NCBI RefSeq assembly: GCF_902150025.1
Contig: NZ_CABFVS010000015.1
Span: 47,362-111,361 of the forward strand
DNA length: 64,000 bases
Source: Bartonella massiliensis
GTDB lineage: Bacteria > Pseudomonadota > Alphaproteobacteria > Rhizobiales > Rhizobiaceae
Direction of reading: 5' to 3'
Position numbers and translations under genes: made by a program. The notes beneath the pieces are model-generated. The model did not search any database and was not told the origin of the DNA. It worked only from the letters and a program-made list of their open reading frames with translations. Position 1 is the stretch's first letter. Each line of letters starts with the position of its first letter. Positions 1-9,993 of this stretch are shown here, piece after piece.

Positions 1-307
1 ATTAGATCTGTCTCCGGGAAAAGTTCGTGTAAAAATCGGAGGTGGAAGTAATGGGCATAATGGTATTAAGTCTATTGATGCCCATTGTGGCACTGATTAT
101 TGTCGGATACGTATAGGAATTGGTCATCCTGGAAGAAAAGAACTTGTTCATCAGCATGTTTTAGGAAATTTTACCAAATCTGATCAAGAATGGTTATCCC
201 CTCTCTTAGAGGCAATTGCAAAAAATATTGCTCTGCTTATAAAAGATGATCAATCCCTCTTTATGAATGAAGTTTCACAAACGATAAAAAGCAAGAACTT
301 ACCCTAA
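1..307 (+). CDS. pth: Peptidyl-tRNA hydrolase, C-terminal part (5' end outside window)
   Basis: The first 101 codons after base 1 read in frame to a TAA stop. Pth cleaves peptidyl-tRNAs released prematurely from ribosomes and recycles the tRNA in the cytosol. The visible part starts within the family's conserved segment: a [13 protein letters not shown] stretch that matches the GGGxxGHNGL motif of bacterial Pth, followed by RIRIGIGHP and a VLGNF segment typical of the C-terminal half. The N-terminal catalytic region lies outside the window. In many alphaproteobacteria pth lies directly before ychF; here a minus-strand L,D-transpeptidase gene and spacer sit between them. The identification is firm from the motifs. 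Confidence 0.93.
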   Translation, partial: LDLSPGKVRVKIGGGSNGHNGIKSIDAHCGTDYCRIRIGIGHPGRKELVHQHVLGNFTKSDQEWLSPLLEAIAKNIALLIKDDQSLFMNEVSQTIKSKNLP

Positions 308-697
308 TCGCTTATTTCTCTCATCGGTAGAAAATCAACTCCTCTCTATAGATTTCACATAATCTATTGATTTATAAAAATTAGTTGTTTTGTAATCTGA
401 ATAAAAAATTTGAATATCATAAGAATTATGCAAATCTATTAATCATGGAAAAATCAAAACCATTGACTTGCATCTTACAAATTGGAAGACATCCTTGATA
501 AAAACTCTTGAAAAGAAAATATCTCTTATGAATCTTCTCAAAAAAAAGCTTTTGACAACATGAAAAGCTGAAAAATAGAACAATGATACTTATACATCTT
601 TTGAAAAAGGAAAGTTTATTCTCTCTTTTGGAAGAAAGAGAAGATTGAACGGCAAATCAAAATACTCAAGTAGCTTGCACCAATCTTCTCTCTAAAA
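308..697. other. Intergenic spacer after pth
   Basis: This 390-bp AT-rich spacer lies between the convergent 3' ends of pth and the L,D-transpeptidase gene. I see no convincing gene, tRNA or clear T-tailed terminator hairpin in it. It probably is decayed sequence. Confidence 0.5.
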
Positions 698-1444
698 TTA
701 ATAAAAATCATTTGGTTGAATGGTTGATTGTAGTGGATCGTACCCATTTGATTGTTGACTATAAACTCTAGGTGTACTCTCATTTTTTTGCAAGACCACG
801 ACACGCGAACCAATGGGAACACGATCATAAAGATCAATAATATCTTGATTGAGCAAACGAATACACCCACTTGAAATAGCATGCCCAATTGACCAAGATT
901 CGTGTGAGCCATGAATACGGAAAAGTGTATCTTTTCCATTTTTGAAAAGATAAAGTGCTCGCGCACCCAATGGATTATCAGGTCCTGGTGGCATTCCTTT
1001 CCCCAAATGACCATAACGTTCTGGTTCTCGCGCCATCATGGCTGCAGTAGGAGCCCAATTGGGCCACCGACGCTTGCGCTGTACAACCCCCTCACCTTCA
1101 AATGCTAGGCCTTCTTTACCCACTCCAATCCCATAGCGTAAAGCTTTTCCATTTTCACCAATAAGGTAAAGAAAACATTCTTGCGTATCGATAACCAATG
1201 TTCCAGGAGGATAAGATGTATAATAAATCACTTCTTGTCGCCAAAACTTTGGATTAATTGTTGCAAGATCAACAGCAGGTAACGGATAAGTTTCATTGGT
1301 TACAGGACCGTACAAAGCTTGTATTTCTGGTGGAATGTATCGAGCTTGTTGAAAAGAAGCCGATAACATATCTGATTGATGTGTTGTCGCACATCCAGCC
1401 AAAGCTAAAAGTGCTGCAATTAAAAAGGCACAACGAGATAACAC
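698..1444 (-). CDS. L,D-transpeptidase (YkuD) lipoprotein
   Basis: YkuD-family enzymes form 3-3 crosslinks in peptidoglycan or attach lipoproteins to it, using a catalytic cysteine in the periplasm. The protein has a hydrophobic N-terminus with a lipobox LAGC (Cys18), so it is probably an outer-membrane-anchored lipoprotein. The catalytic motif HGSxxxxxxG...SSGCIRL is visible around residues 178-197, with the nucleophile Cys194, and the ordinary YkuD fold covers about residues 80-215. The start codon is GTG with GGAG about 11 bases before it. It is a single gene facing pth. The substrate (crosslinking or anchoring) cannot be read from sequence. Confidence 0.9.
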   Translation of the reverse strand: MLSRCAFLIAALLALAGCATTHQSDMLSASFQQARYIPPEIQALYGPVTNETYPLPAVDLATINPKFWRQEVIYYTSYPPGTLVIDTQECFLYLIGENGKALRYGIGVGKEGLAFEGEGVVQRKRRWPNWAPTAAMMAREPERYGHLGKGMPPGPDNPLGARALYLFKNGKDTLFRIHGSHESWSIGHAISSGCIRLLNQDIIDLYDRVPIGSRVVVLQKNESTPRVYSQQSNGYDPLQSTIQPNDFY

Positions 1445-1698
1445 TCTTCTATTTTCTCCGATTCATTGTTTATGTAGATTTTCCTACCATGAAAAACTTA
1501 GCACACTATTAACATTAACTTGAAGTTTTCTTAAGTATTTGAGATAAGAAAAGCTTTAAAGGATAAAAAAGCAAATTATTCATTGCTGTAGACTTTTTTC
1601 TCACTTATCGCAATACAAACACTATAACTCTTTTGAAAATATGCTATAAGAACAAAGTTTTATCTTGACCATAAAATCAATAGAAAAGAAAGACTCTC

Positions 1699-2802
1699 AT
1701 GGGCTTTAAATGCGGTATTGTCGGATTACCTAATGTTGGGAAATCAACTCTTTTTAATGCATTAACAAAAACAGCTACTGCACAAGCTGCTAATTATCCT
1801 TTTTGCACCATTGAACCGAATACCGGTGAAGTTGCTGTTCCAGACTTGCGAATGGAAAAAATTGCATCAATCGCTGGTTCAAAAGAAATTATTCCTACAC
1901 GGATTAATTTCGTTGATATTGCGGGGCTTGTACGAGGTGCTTCAAAAGGTGAAGGTTTAGGGAACAAATTTTTAGCCAATATTCGCGAAGTCGATGCTAT
2001 TGTGCACGTTTTACGCTGTTTTCAAAACGAAGATATTACCCACGTAGAAGGACGTATTGATCCTATTTCTGATGCCACAACGGTTGAAACTGAACTCATG
2101 CTGGCGGATCTAGAAAGTCTTGAGAGACGAATCGTACAAATCCGTAAACGAGCAACTGGAAAAGATAAAGAGGCTCTTACAATTCTACCCGTTATGGAAA
2201 AAGCATTAAATATCCTGCAAAAGGGAAATCCTATCCGGTTATTACTCAAAGATATCTCTTTAGATGAACACCACATTCTGAAGAGTTTTAATCTTTTAAC
2301 TTCCAAGCCTGTGCTTTATGTTTGCAATGTAAACGAAAATGATGCTTCTCATGGAAATAACTTTACCCAAACCGTTGAAAAAATGGCAACAGAGCAAAAT
2401 GCGCAAAGCATTATCATTTCTGCTTCTATCGAAGCGGAAATCACACAATTGAGTGAAGCTGAAGCATCAGAATATCTCGATGCTCTAGGACTCTTTGAAC
2501 CAAGTTTAAATCGCCTTATTCGCGCTGGTTACCATTTACTTGATCTCATCACTTACTTCACCTGCGGACCTAAGGAAACACGAGCCTGGACAATTACACG
2601 TGGTACAAAAGCTCCCCAAGCCGCTGGCGTTATTCACTCAGATTTTGAGCGTGGCTTTATTCGTGCCCAAACCATCAGCTACAATGACTATATCGCTTTG
2701 GGGGGAGAAAGTGGTGCAAAAGAAGCAGGCAAAACCCGTGATGAAGGAAAAGAATACATTGTACAAGATGGCGACATCATGTTATTTAAACATAATACTT
2801 AA
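1699..2802 (+). CDS. ychF: Redox-regulated ATPase YchF
   Basis: YchF is an Obg-family, ribosome-associated P-loop NTPase that prefers ATP over GTP and affects the oxidative stress response. The P-loop GLPNVGKS is at residues 9-16 and the Walker B/G3 region DIAG at 73-76. The base-specificity motif reads NVNE (210-213) in place of NKxD, the hallmark of the ATP-preferring YchF branch. A C-terminal TGS domain follows from about residue 280. The length of 367 residues is the family norm. It is transcribed alone and ends at a bidirectional hairpin (2920-2947). Confidence 0.97.
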   Translation: MGFKCGIVGLPNVGKSTLFNALTKTATAQAANYPFCTIEPNTGEVAVPDLRMEKIASIAGSKEIIPTRINFVDIAGLVRGASKGEGLGNKFLANIREVDAIVHVLRCFQNEDITHVEGRIDPISDATTVETELMLADLESLERRIVQIRKRATGKDKEALTILPVMEKALNILQKGNPIRLLLKDISLDEHHILKSFNLLTSKPVLYVCNVNENDASHGNNFTQTVEKMATEQNAQSIIISASIEAEITQLSEAEASEYLDALGLFEPSLNRLIRAGYHLLDLITYFTCGPKETRAWTITRGTKAPQAAGVIHSDFERGFIRAQTISYNDYIALGGESGAKEAGKTRDEGKEYIVQDGDIMLFKHNT

Positions 2803-2919
2803 ATCTTTACTCTGTCTTAGTAGTTTATTTTGAAGATTTTGTTGTAAGTTCATAGAAGACTGTTGTAAAAACTCCTAACATTTTCCTGTACAGCCTAAAG
2901 TTTTTCTGAACAAAAAGTG

Positions 2920-2947
2920 GTTGCTATCACATTATGATGATAGCAAC
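2920..2947. terminator. Bidirectional hairpin terminator between ychF and the PRC-barrel gene
   Basis: Perfect 10-bp arms GTTGCTATCA and TGATAGCAAC enclose an 8-base loop. T-rich sequence follows on both strands, so it can serve both convergent genes. Confidence 0.8.
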
Positions 2948-2979
2948 TTCTTTATTTATTAAAAAATGGCAATATAAGA

Positions 2980-3420
2980 TTAGCGTGTCCAACGACCTTC
3001 GTATTTAAATGTTGGAGCATCCTTTAAGGAATCCTTTGTTGCATTTGTAATAAGTTTCCACTTACCATAATCATTTGTCATCTGTATTGTTTCTGGAGAA
3101 ACGACCACATAACTCTCCCCTATGCCAAGGAAACCACCAACAGCAATTACAAATCCTGCAATATTATTTTCACGTAAAATAATATCTTTTACTTCACCAA
3201 TATTTTCATCTTCTATATTATAGACATTGGCGCCTATAAGACTGGAAGCAACAAAATCCGTTGCTAAAGGTGTTACATAACGCACAGACTTATCGATCCC
3301 CACCTGTACAATACCCGTCGAAGAAATCATTTCAGGTTTAGAAGGCACTTCAAAAGACTGAGCATAAGTACTAGAAACCATCAAAATTGATATAAGAGTA
3401 GTACATATAGTTTTTTTCAT
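2980..3420 (-). CDS. Exported PRC-barrel domain protein
   Basis: This is a 146-residue protein with a Sec signal peptide (basic MKK start, hydrophobic core, probable cleavage after TYAQ near residue 21). A PRC-barrel-like domain covers about residues 52-130, seen in the pattern LIGANVYN...GEVKDIIL...GFVIAVGGFLGIG. Rhizobiales carry many periplasmic PRC-barrel proteins of this kind; their roles are mostly unknown, probably envelope or stress related. The gene stands alone, convergent to ychF and divergent from nothing obvious upstream except petC's 3' end. The domain call is good and the function is unknown. Confidence 0.8.
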   Translation of the reverse strand: MKKTICTTLISILMVSSTYAQSFEVPSKPEMISSTGIVQVGIDKSVRYVTPLATDFVASSLIGANVYNIEDENIGEVKDIILRENNIAGFVIAVGGFLGIGESYVVVSPETIQMTNDYGKWKLITNATKDSLKDAPTFKYEGRWTR

Positions 3421-3553
3421 TTTAACATCTCCGTTTTTACTTTGCTTTTACTTTATAAAACCTCAATGCATTATAAACAAATTTGTTCCTTATGCTCTCT
3501 ATACTCTTCATATTCTCTATTCTTTCAAGAGCCGTTTCTTTATCATTTTTGCT

Positions 3554-4444
3554 TTATTTTGTCTTTTTATCTTTCTCAAACTCTTTCTCTAAATCATACC
3601 AAATACGATTTTTTAAAATATAAACAAGTCCTGCAAAAATGATTAAAAATAAAATAACACGAAAACCGGTTTTTTTACGAATTTCCATATGAGGATCGGC
3701 TGCCCACATTAAAAAAGCAGAAACATCGCGCGCGTAATGTTCAACAGTTTCTGGGGTTCCATCTTCATAAGCAACTACACCATCACTCAAAGGAGGTGCC
3801 ATAGTTAAAGCGTTACTGGCAATAAAATAAGGATTATACCAATAACCATCCGCAATTTTTATCTTCTTTGGCGCCTCCTGATATCCTGTTAAAAGAGCTG
3901 TAATATAATCTGGACCAGCCGTATCATAATGAATCAATACATCGCTAATTAAAGCAGGAAACGGCAAAGATACGCCCCGTGCACGTGCCATCAATGATAA
4001 ATCTGGAGGATAAGCACCATTCAAAACAAATCTTGCTTCTTCTTCACGCAAAAAGGGAGAAGGAAAATAATCTGTTGCATCCCCGGGACGTTTTAAAATT
4101 TTTCCTTCCCGATGAGAAGCATCACGCACTTCATATTGTGCTGCCAAAGCTTTAATCTGTTCTTGATCATAGCTAAGAGCTTTTAAATGACGAAAAGACA
4201 CATATTTTAGCCCATGGCAGCTAGAACAAACTTGTTTATAAACCTTTAATCCACGCCGCAATTGCGCCTTATCATAAAGCCCAAATGGGCCTGAAAAACT
4301 CCATTCTTGTTTTTTAGGAATCTGTAAAGGAAAAGAAATAACTTCCTCTTCTTGATCTAACCGATCAGAAACATCACTCGCTAAACTCTGAACAGAAAGG
4401 CTCAGAGAAACGATAATAATCAGTCCTACAAAAACATTTACCAT
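3554..4444 (-). CDS. petC: Cytochrome c1 of the bc1 complex
   Basis: Cytochrome c1 passes electrons from the Rieske centre to soluble cytochrome c in respiratory complex III, with its haem domain in the periplasm. A signal peptide covers about residues 1-22. The haem-attachment motif CSSCH lies near residue 73, the family's GAYPPDLSLM segment is present, and a MAPPLSDG segment probably supplies the Met axial ligand. One C-terminal membrane anchor (VILFLIIFAGLVYIL) follows. The start overlaps the petB stop by 7 bases, so translation is probably coupled. Haem attachment needs the Ccm genes encoded near 28.6-32.6 kb. Confidence 0.96.
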   Translation of the reverse strand: MVNVFVGLIIIVSLSLSVQSLASDVSDRLDQEEEVISFPLQIPKKQEWSFSGPFGLYDKAQLRRGLKVYKQVCSSCHGLKYVSFRHLKALSYDQEQIKALAAQYEVRDASHREGKILKRPGDATDYFPSPFLREEEARFVLNGAYPPDLSLMARARGVSLPFPALISDVLIHYDTAGPDYITALLTGYQEAPKKIKIADGYWYNPYFIASNALTMAPPLSDGVVAYEDGTPETVEHYARDVSAFLMWAADPHMEIRKKTGFRVILFLIIFAGLVYILKNRIWYDLEKEFEKDKKTK

Positions 4445-5694
4445 AGTCTCTTTTTTTTCTGTTTTAGATCTTGCATAATTGACAATGGAAGAGAAGGCGT
4501 TTTTTCAAATGCTGGCAAAATCGGCAAAATAACCAAAAAGAATATAAAGTAATATACCGTAGCCAATTGCGTCCATAAAAGAATTGCGTCACTTATTTCT
4601 CTTGATCCCAGCCAACCAAGAAAAACGACATCAAAAACCAACACCCAAAAGAAAATTTTATAAACAGGCCGATACCTTGCTGAACATATTTTAGAGCGAT
4701 CTAACCATGGAACAAAAATTAAAACACAAATCGAACTGATGAAGAGAATAAAACCTACAAAAGTTGAAGAAAAAATACCAGTATCAAAAGTTATCGCACG
4801 CAGCATTGCATAAAAAGGTAAGAAATACCATTCCGGGACCACACGAAGCGGTGCCTTTAAAGGATCGGCGACATTATAATTTTCAGCTTGCCCCATATAA
4901 TCGGGCATATAAAACAAAAACCAAGCAAAAAAGATCAAAAAAACAGTAATGGCAAAAATATCTTTGATCAGCACATAAGGCGAAAAAGGAACTGTTTCTT
5001 TATCTGATTGTACAGCAAGACCCGTTGGATTCCCTTGCCCAACACAGTGGATTGCCCAAATATGAAGCCCCACAAAAAGAAGCAAAACAAAGGATAAAAC
5101 ATAATGGAAAACATAAAAACGATTCAATGTTGGTTGTTCTACACCGTAACCACCAAGGAGTGTCTCATGCAACCATGATCCCACCAAAGGGATCGTTTTT
5201 AAGAGCCCTGCAATCACAGAAGCGGCTGAAATAGACATCATCCCCCAAACAAGCACATAACCAAAAAATGCAATTGCCATCATGATGATATAAATAAAAA
5301 TTCCTGTGACCCACACCATTTCCCGCATATTTTTATAAGAACCATAATAAAGCCCGCGTGCCAAATGGATATAAACAGCAATAAAAAAAAACGAAGAGCC
5401 TACACTATGCCATGGACGAAAAAGCCAGCCAAACTGCCCCTCACGTCGAAATCGTTCACCCGTTTCAAAAGCCAAATGAATATCTGGAACATAATGTAGT
5501 GACAAGACAAGACCAGTCAAAAGCTGTGATAACAGCATAATGGTCAAAATACCGCCAAATGTATAAAAGTAATTAAGATTACGCGGAACAGGAAAAATCA
5601 CCAATGCATTATAAAAAAAACGCGGAAGAGGCAAACGCTTATCCAACCAACGGGAAAGAGCATTTTTAGGATAATAAGGAGGAAACCTTGTCAT
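4438..5694 (-). CDS. petB: Cytochrome b of the bc1 complex
   Basis: Cytochrome b carries both quinone sites and two b haems of complex III. At 418 residues it has the full set of about eight membrane helices. The N-terminal segment holds GGILTIMLLSQLLTG and the haem histidine regions (RPWHSVGSS, HYVLSF). The Qo-site motif PEWYFLPFYAMLRA is intact. It is a separate gene, not fused to petC as in Bradyrhizobium fbcH. It lies 4 bases after petA and overlaps petC, forming one minus-strand operon petA-petB-petC. Confidence 0.97.
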   Translation of the reverse strand: MTRFPPYYPKNALSRWLDKRLPLPRFFYNALVIFPVPRNLNYFYTFGGILTIMLLSQLLTGLVLSLHYVPDIHLAFETGERFRREGQFGWLFRPWHSVGSSFFFIAVYIHLARGLYYGSYKNMREMVWVTGIFIYIIMMAIAFFGYVLVWGMMSISAASVIAGLLKTIPLVGSWLHETLLGGYGVEQPTLNRFYVFHYVLSFVLLLFVGLHIWAIHCVGQGNPTGLAVQSDKETVPFSPYVLIKDIFAITVFLIFFAWFLFYMPDYMGQAENYNVADPLKAPLRVVPEWYFLPFYAMLRAITFDTGIFSSTFVGFILFISSICVLIFVPWLDRSKICSARYRPVYKIFFWVLVFDVVFLGWLGSREISDAILLWTQLATVYYFIFFLVILPILPAFEKTPSLPLSIMQDLKQKKKRLW

Positions 5695-5698
5695 AACC

Positions 5699-6247
5699 TT
5701 ATCCTATTTTGAGCAAAGTATCAGAAAGAAATTGGTAAGGTGGTATAGCTAAATTATAGTTCGCTGGACCTGACCGCACTCTTCCAGCGGTATCATAAAC
5801 AGACCCGTGACACGGACACAACCACCCTCCAAATTTACCCGATTGCCCAAGTGTCACACAACCTAGATGCGTACAAAGGTTAATGACAATAAGCCAATTT
5901 TCACGCCCTTTACCTGCTGAACGTGCAAAATCTGTCGCTTCTTTTTCCCCTTCAAGATTAGGATTGCGAGCTTGACAATCTTTTAGAAGACTTAAATTCG
6001 TAGCGCGTGCATCAGCAATTTCTTTTGCCGTACGGTTTCGAATAACAACAGGCTGTCCTCGCCATTTTACTGTCACCGACATCCCCTCTTCAATACCAGA
6101 AAGATCAACCTCAACGGAAGAGGATGCCAAAACAGCTTCATCTGGACGCAACTGACGAATAAAAGGCCACGCAACCACCCCCATCCCAACGGCTCCTGCA
6201 ACAGCCGTTACCAAAAACAGAAAATCCCGTCTCGTCTGCTCACCCAT
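5699..6247 (-). CDS. petA: Ubiquinol-cytochrome c reductase Rieske iron-sulfur subunit
   Basis: The Rieske protein takes the first electron from ubiquinol in complex III. The N-terminus has a twin-arginine-like TRRDFLFLV sequence running into the single membrane anchor. The [2Fe-2S] ligand boxes CTHLGC and CPCHGS are intact in the C-terminal third. At 182 residues it has the usual length. It is the first gene of the petABC operon; the promoter should lie in the 6248-6340 stretch, where I could not pick a clear -35/-10 pair. Confidence 0.97.
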   Translation of the reverse strand: MGEQTRRDFLFLVTAVAGAVGMGVVAWPFIRQLRPDEAVLASSSVEVDLSGIEEGMSVTVKWRGQPVVIRNRTAKEIADARATNLSLLKDCQARNPNLEGEKEATDFARSAGKGRENWLIVINLCTHLGCVTLGQSGKFGGWLCPCHGSVYDTAGRVRSGPANYNLAIPPYQFLSDTLLKIG

Positions 6248-7289
6248 TGCCTTAACTTTAAAGAGATACTTTTCTAAACTATTTTTTTATCATACCCTCT
6301 CCTATTGTACAATGCTTAGATTACTTCGTTGCCTTAACCCATGAAAATATCTCCGTCAAACAAACATGCCATTTATATGATTTATACAATAAGCTGTTTT
6401 ATAATGATAATTTGCCATTTTAAAGAGCAAGAAGAATTCCTAAATACCTTGATTTCTTTTATTTCAAACCTATTCATGTTCAATCAATCAAAACCCTTCC
6501 CTTGCGTGATAAAAACACAAAGAGCGTGTAAATAAACACTCTTAAAAAACTTGTCTTGTTATGGTGCAATGATAAAGCTATTGAGCACCGCCATCTTTAC
6601 ATTTGTGAAGAAGAAAACCAGCACCATCACACACTTGTGCCAACCTTTGAGTGTTTCAGACCATCCCTTGGACTTGTAAGAGGGTTCATGAAATGGCGTT
6701 TTTAGTCTTTTTTTGCACAGTATTTACCCCCCACGCCAGCCCCGCTTATGACGTGCAAGCAAGTGATATTGATTGTCTCAAGATAAACAGGTTGAAATGA
6801 GAGAATCCTACGATATTTGGATCTCTCATTCAAAATAAATAACGCTAGATTATCATTATAAATAAATATGTTATCATGATCTAATCTCAGCCAATAAGTT
6901 TAAACTCATTGGTTATCTCTTTCAAATAAACTTATAATATCTCTTCATCTCCCAGATTCAACTCGTTTTAGAATACGTACTTTTTCTGTTTCCTCTTTAT
7001 ACATAAAAAGCATCTTTTGTCGATTTTAACTAAAATGAATGATCCAACCTCTTTAAATATCCTACTTTTCATCATAATAAGCCAATCTATTTTATGTATT
7101 GCTCAATCAAAGGAAGTTCATAATAGAAAATTCTCTCTCATCTCAAACAAATCCATTTAGATAACTTTTCCCTGAAATTTAAAATGAATAAAAACTCACT
7201 ATAAAAAACATGTATTTCTCAAACATATTTTTCGAATAAATTATGGTGCTTCTTTACAAAGTCGAAAAAAAAATCATACTACAGAGAAC
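6248..7289. other. Long spacer between petA and trmL, holding repeat copy A
   Basis: About 1 kb without a convincing gene lies between divergently arranged petA and trmL. It contains the petA promoter region, repeat copy A (6561-6873) and AT-rich unassigned sequence. A 64-codon ORF at 6341-6535 has no recognisable domain and no clear ribosome site, so I treat it as chance. Confidence 0.6.
6561..6873 (+). repeat. Dispersed degenerate repeat, copy A
   Basis: This copy shares ordered blocks with the other copies: a block around 'aaagctattgagcacc', a 'ccatcacacacttgtgcca' block, a 'gtgcaagcaagtgat(a/t)ttgattg' block, a 'tgaaatgagagaatc..acgatatt' block, and an AT-rich end 'tatcattataaat(a/c)aatat'. 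A broken reading frame runs through it with several stops, so it looks like the remains of a gene or element. The GAGAGAATCC/GGATCTCTC pair near the right end can form a hairpin. Confidence 0.7.
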
Positions 7290-7766
7290 ATGACACTTCA
7301 TATCGCTCTTTTCCAACCTGATATTGCCGGTAATACTGGAACGATTTTGCGTCTTAGTGCTTGTTTTGGTTTACATGTGCACATTATTGAACCTGCAGGT
7401 TTTAATCTGTCGGATCGTAATCTCAAACGTGCAGGATTGGATTATCTCGAATATGCTTCCTTAGAACGACACATTGATTGGCAACATTTTATAAGCTCCA
7501 TGAAACACTTTAACCGCCGTCTTTTGCTTTTAAGTACAAAAGCAAAAACACCCTATACACAGATAGGTTATCAAAAAAATGATGTTTTACTTTTTGGTCG
7601 TGAATCAGCTGGCGTTCCCGACTATGTTCATGCATCTGCCGATTACACATTGAAAATTCCCATGCAACCACAGGCACGCTCTCTCAATCTTGCTATGAGC
7701 GTAGCCATAACAACAGGAGAAGCACTGCGCCAAATTGGTTATTATGAAGGAAACTATCATCTGTAA
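7290..7766 (+). CDS. trmL: tRNA (cytidine(34)-2'-O)-methyltransferase TrmL
   Basis: TrmL is a SPOUT-class methyltransferase that methylates the ribose of the wobble base of leucine tRNAs with S-adenosylmethionine. The 158-residue protein opens with the family's LFQPDIAGNTGTILR segment. It then shows the knot motifs LLFGRESAGVP and RSLNLAMSVAI, which form the SAM-binding trefoil knot. The length is typical for the single-domain family. The gene is monocistronic and is followed at once by a hairpin. Confidence 0.95.
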   Translation: MTLHIALFQPDIAGNTGTILRLSACFGLHVHIIEPAGFNLSDRNLKRAGLDYLEYASLERHIDWQHFISSMKHFNRRLLLLSTKAKTPYTQIGYQKNDVLLFGRESAGVPDYVHASADYTLKIPMQPQARSLNLAMSVAITTGEALRQIGYYEGNYHL

Positions 7767-7773
7767 AAACATA

Positions 7774-7803
7774 ATCATTCTATCAAAGCTTGAATAGAAT
7801 GAT
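7774..7803 (+). terminator. Hairpin downstream of trmL (possible terminator)
   Basis: Perfect 10-bp arms ATCATTCTAT and ATAGAATGAT lie 8 bases after the trmL stop with a 10-base loop. The following sequence lacks a clean T run, so termination strength is uncertain. Confidence 0.5.
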
Positions 7804-8060
7804 CAAAATGCATGAACTCTGGTTTTCAAATAAGTAGAAAAAATTCACCTTTCAAAAATTTTATAAATCTTAAAAGCACATACTTTTCAATAATATTCTT
7901 GGAATAAAGCCTACAAGCTATCATATAAATAACAGTTAAAGCATATAACTCCTGCTATTTTCCAATAATCAAGTGCTGAAAAATAAACAGCGATAAGCTT
8001 ATAATGCGCAAAAATAAGAAAAAAACTTAACTAAAGTCACTTTATCACAAAGTACAAAAC

Positions 8061-8450
8061 GCCATTGTGTTGCTCATTCATACACTTGTTAAAATAAACT
8101 TTTCTTAGATCCATCACATCCATTTCGTACCACGCCTATCAATAATATAAATATCCCATGTACATAAAAAAACATTGAGCATCCTCCTCTCTATGCTCAA
8201 TAAATATGCAAGTCAGCATCTTCACACTCTTTGCCCTTTCAAAAGTTTTTCCTCTATTTTGAAATGATTCATAAGAGGCATTTTTCCTCCCTATAATCGT
8301 TTTTCCTCACACGACTTGCCTGCTTATGACACATTAAGACCGTAATTGTAATTGATTTAATATGAATAGGCTATAAAATAACCTTACAATATTCGACGCT
8401 CTTATTTTTCATGAGAAGCGATAAATTATTATTATAAATTAATATGTTAA
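8061..8450 (+). repeat. Dispersed degenerate repeat, copy B
   Basis: The beginning (gccattgtgttgctcattca) aligns with the start of copy D and with the reverse complement of copy E. The right end (gcgataaattattattataa) aligns with copies A and C. The middle is strongly diverged, so this is one of the more decayed copies. Confidence 0.6.
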
Positions 8451-8495
8451 CTTAAAAAATAAAAAAACTCATACATTTATAAACAAATGATATTA

Positions 8496-9746
8496 TCAAT
8501 CAATTTTTTCTAATAATGCATGACGATCCATTAAAAAACCGCTTTCAACCCATATCGTTTCTAGCTCTTTAAGCTTTTTTCCTAAAAGAACACCTTTTGA
8601 AAAACCCTTTTTTATTAAATCGTTGCCATTAATGGGAAAAGTTGGAATCTGCCATTTTTGAGCCAATTGATAAAGTTTGAGATAATTTTCTGTTTTTTGC
8701 AAAGTATCCATTTTTTCTAGAGTATCGACATGTGATGCTGAGACAGACAAAGATAATTGATCTAAAACCGGCTGTTTCCCATGAAAATAAAGCAGTTTTT
8801 GCAGAAAATGATCAGAACAGTTTGGGCTTATTATTTCTAATTCTGCCCATTCCTTTAACCGTATTGTTTCCTTATGGGAAAAACGCAAGCGCTGTGCCAT
8901 TTCATGAAGACGTATAGGATCAGGAGGAAGAAGACTTTCTAGCCTTAAAAATGGATCAACTTTCCAACCAAGCATCTGTTCTGTTCTTACCAATGTGTGA
9001 ATTGCATCAATGCCCCATTTTTCTGTTTCAGGAAAAATGAGTGACAAAATTTTGCTTTGTCGCATCCATAAAAGAGCACGTGTTGGGTCACAAGCCAACA
9101 GAAGCTTTTTCATTTCTGCCCAAATACGCTCAGAAGAAAGTTTTTTTAAACCGTGTTTTAAACGAACACATGCCTTCAATCCTTGCCCTTCAGGTCGCCC
9201 TGCTCCATACCACGCAAAAAAGCGAAAAAACCGTAAAATACGTAAATAATCTTCACTAATACGATTTTCTGCAACACCGATAAAACGAACTGTTCGGCTT
9301 TCAATATCACTCAAACCTCCCACATCATCATAAAGGTTGCCCTCCGCATCACAATAAAGGGCATTGATCGTAAAATCCCGCCGTTCAGCATCTTTTTTCC
9401 AATCACGACCAAAGGCTACTTTTGCATGACGACCATCTGTTTCAATATCACTGCGAAGCGTTGTGACCTCATAAGAACATGAATGCGTAACCACTGTTAT
9501 GGTACCAAAAGCAATCCCCGTAGGAATAGCTTTAAATCCTGCTTCTTCTACACGCGTAATAACTTGTTGCGGCAAGCAGGTTGTCGCAATATCAATATCA
9601 TTAATAGGCTGCCCTAGCAGTTGATTGCGCACAGCTCCGCCTACAATACGCGCTTCTTCCCCCTCTAAAGATAGAACACGAAGAAGTGTTTGAATATCAC
9701 TTTGTTGTAACCACGCAACCTGTTTGAAGTTCTGCCTTATATTCAC
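8496..9746 (-). CDS. cca: CCA tRNA nucleotidyltransferase
   Basis: The enzyme adds or repairs the 3' CCA of tRNAs. The N-terminal nucleotidyltransferase fold shows RIVGGAVRNQLLG followed by the metal-binding DIDIA motif (about residues 37-55). The RRDFTINAL motif of the class II poly(A)-polymerase/CCA family lies near residue 125, and the neck/body with RILRFFRFFA near 180. The length of 416 residues fits the alphaproteobacterial form without an HD domain. It is divergent from moxR, an arrangement common in Rhizobiales, where a Nudix gene often sits between; that gene is missing here. Confidence 0.95.
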   Translation of the reverse strand: MNIRQNFKQVAWLQQSDIQTLLRVLSLEGEEARIVGGAVRNQLLGQPINDIDIATTCLPQQVITRVEEAGFKAIPTGIAFGTITVVTHSCSYEVTTLRSDIETDGRHAKVAFGRDWKKDAERRDFTINALYCDAEGNLYDDVGGLSDIESRTVRFIGVAENRISEDYLRILRFFRFFAWYGAGRPEGQGLKACVRLKHGLKKLSSERIWAEMKKLLLACDPTRALLWMRQSKILSLIFPETEKWGIDAIHTLVRTEQMLGWKVDPFLRLESLLPPDPIRLHEMAQRLRFSHKETIRLKEWAELEIISPNCSDHFLQKLLYFHGKQPVLDQLSLSVSASHVDTLEKMDTLQKTENYLKLYQLAQKWQIPTFPINGNDLIKKGFSKGVLLGKKLKELETIWVESGFLMDRHALLEKID

Positions 9747-9993
9747 CCTTTAACCTTTCAAAAAAGTTGTTTCCCTTGCTTTAAAAAATTCTCTTCATAA
9801 AACAAATTTTTTAAGACATCCCTTATAAAACATGTCTCTTTCCTCCAAAAAAACTTTTCCCTTTATAGATAAATATGAAAAAAAAACGACATATGATGCT
9901 TCTTTTCTTCTCATTTTCTGTTACAAACAATAAAATATCCATTATCATACAGAGAAAATTACCATTTTGCGCCAAACTCCTTAAGGAAGAAAT

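Larger units (their letters stand above)
7767..8495. other. Spacer between trmL and cca, holding repeat copy B
   Basis: This 729-bp AT-rich stretch lies between the 3' ends of the convergent genes trmL and cca. Apart from the trmL hairpin and repeat copy B I see no gene or RNA. Confidence 0.55.

Noticed and set aside
6341..6535. 64-codon plus-strand ORF after the petA promoter region
   Set aside because: No domain, no clear ribosome site, composition like the surrounding spacer.
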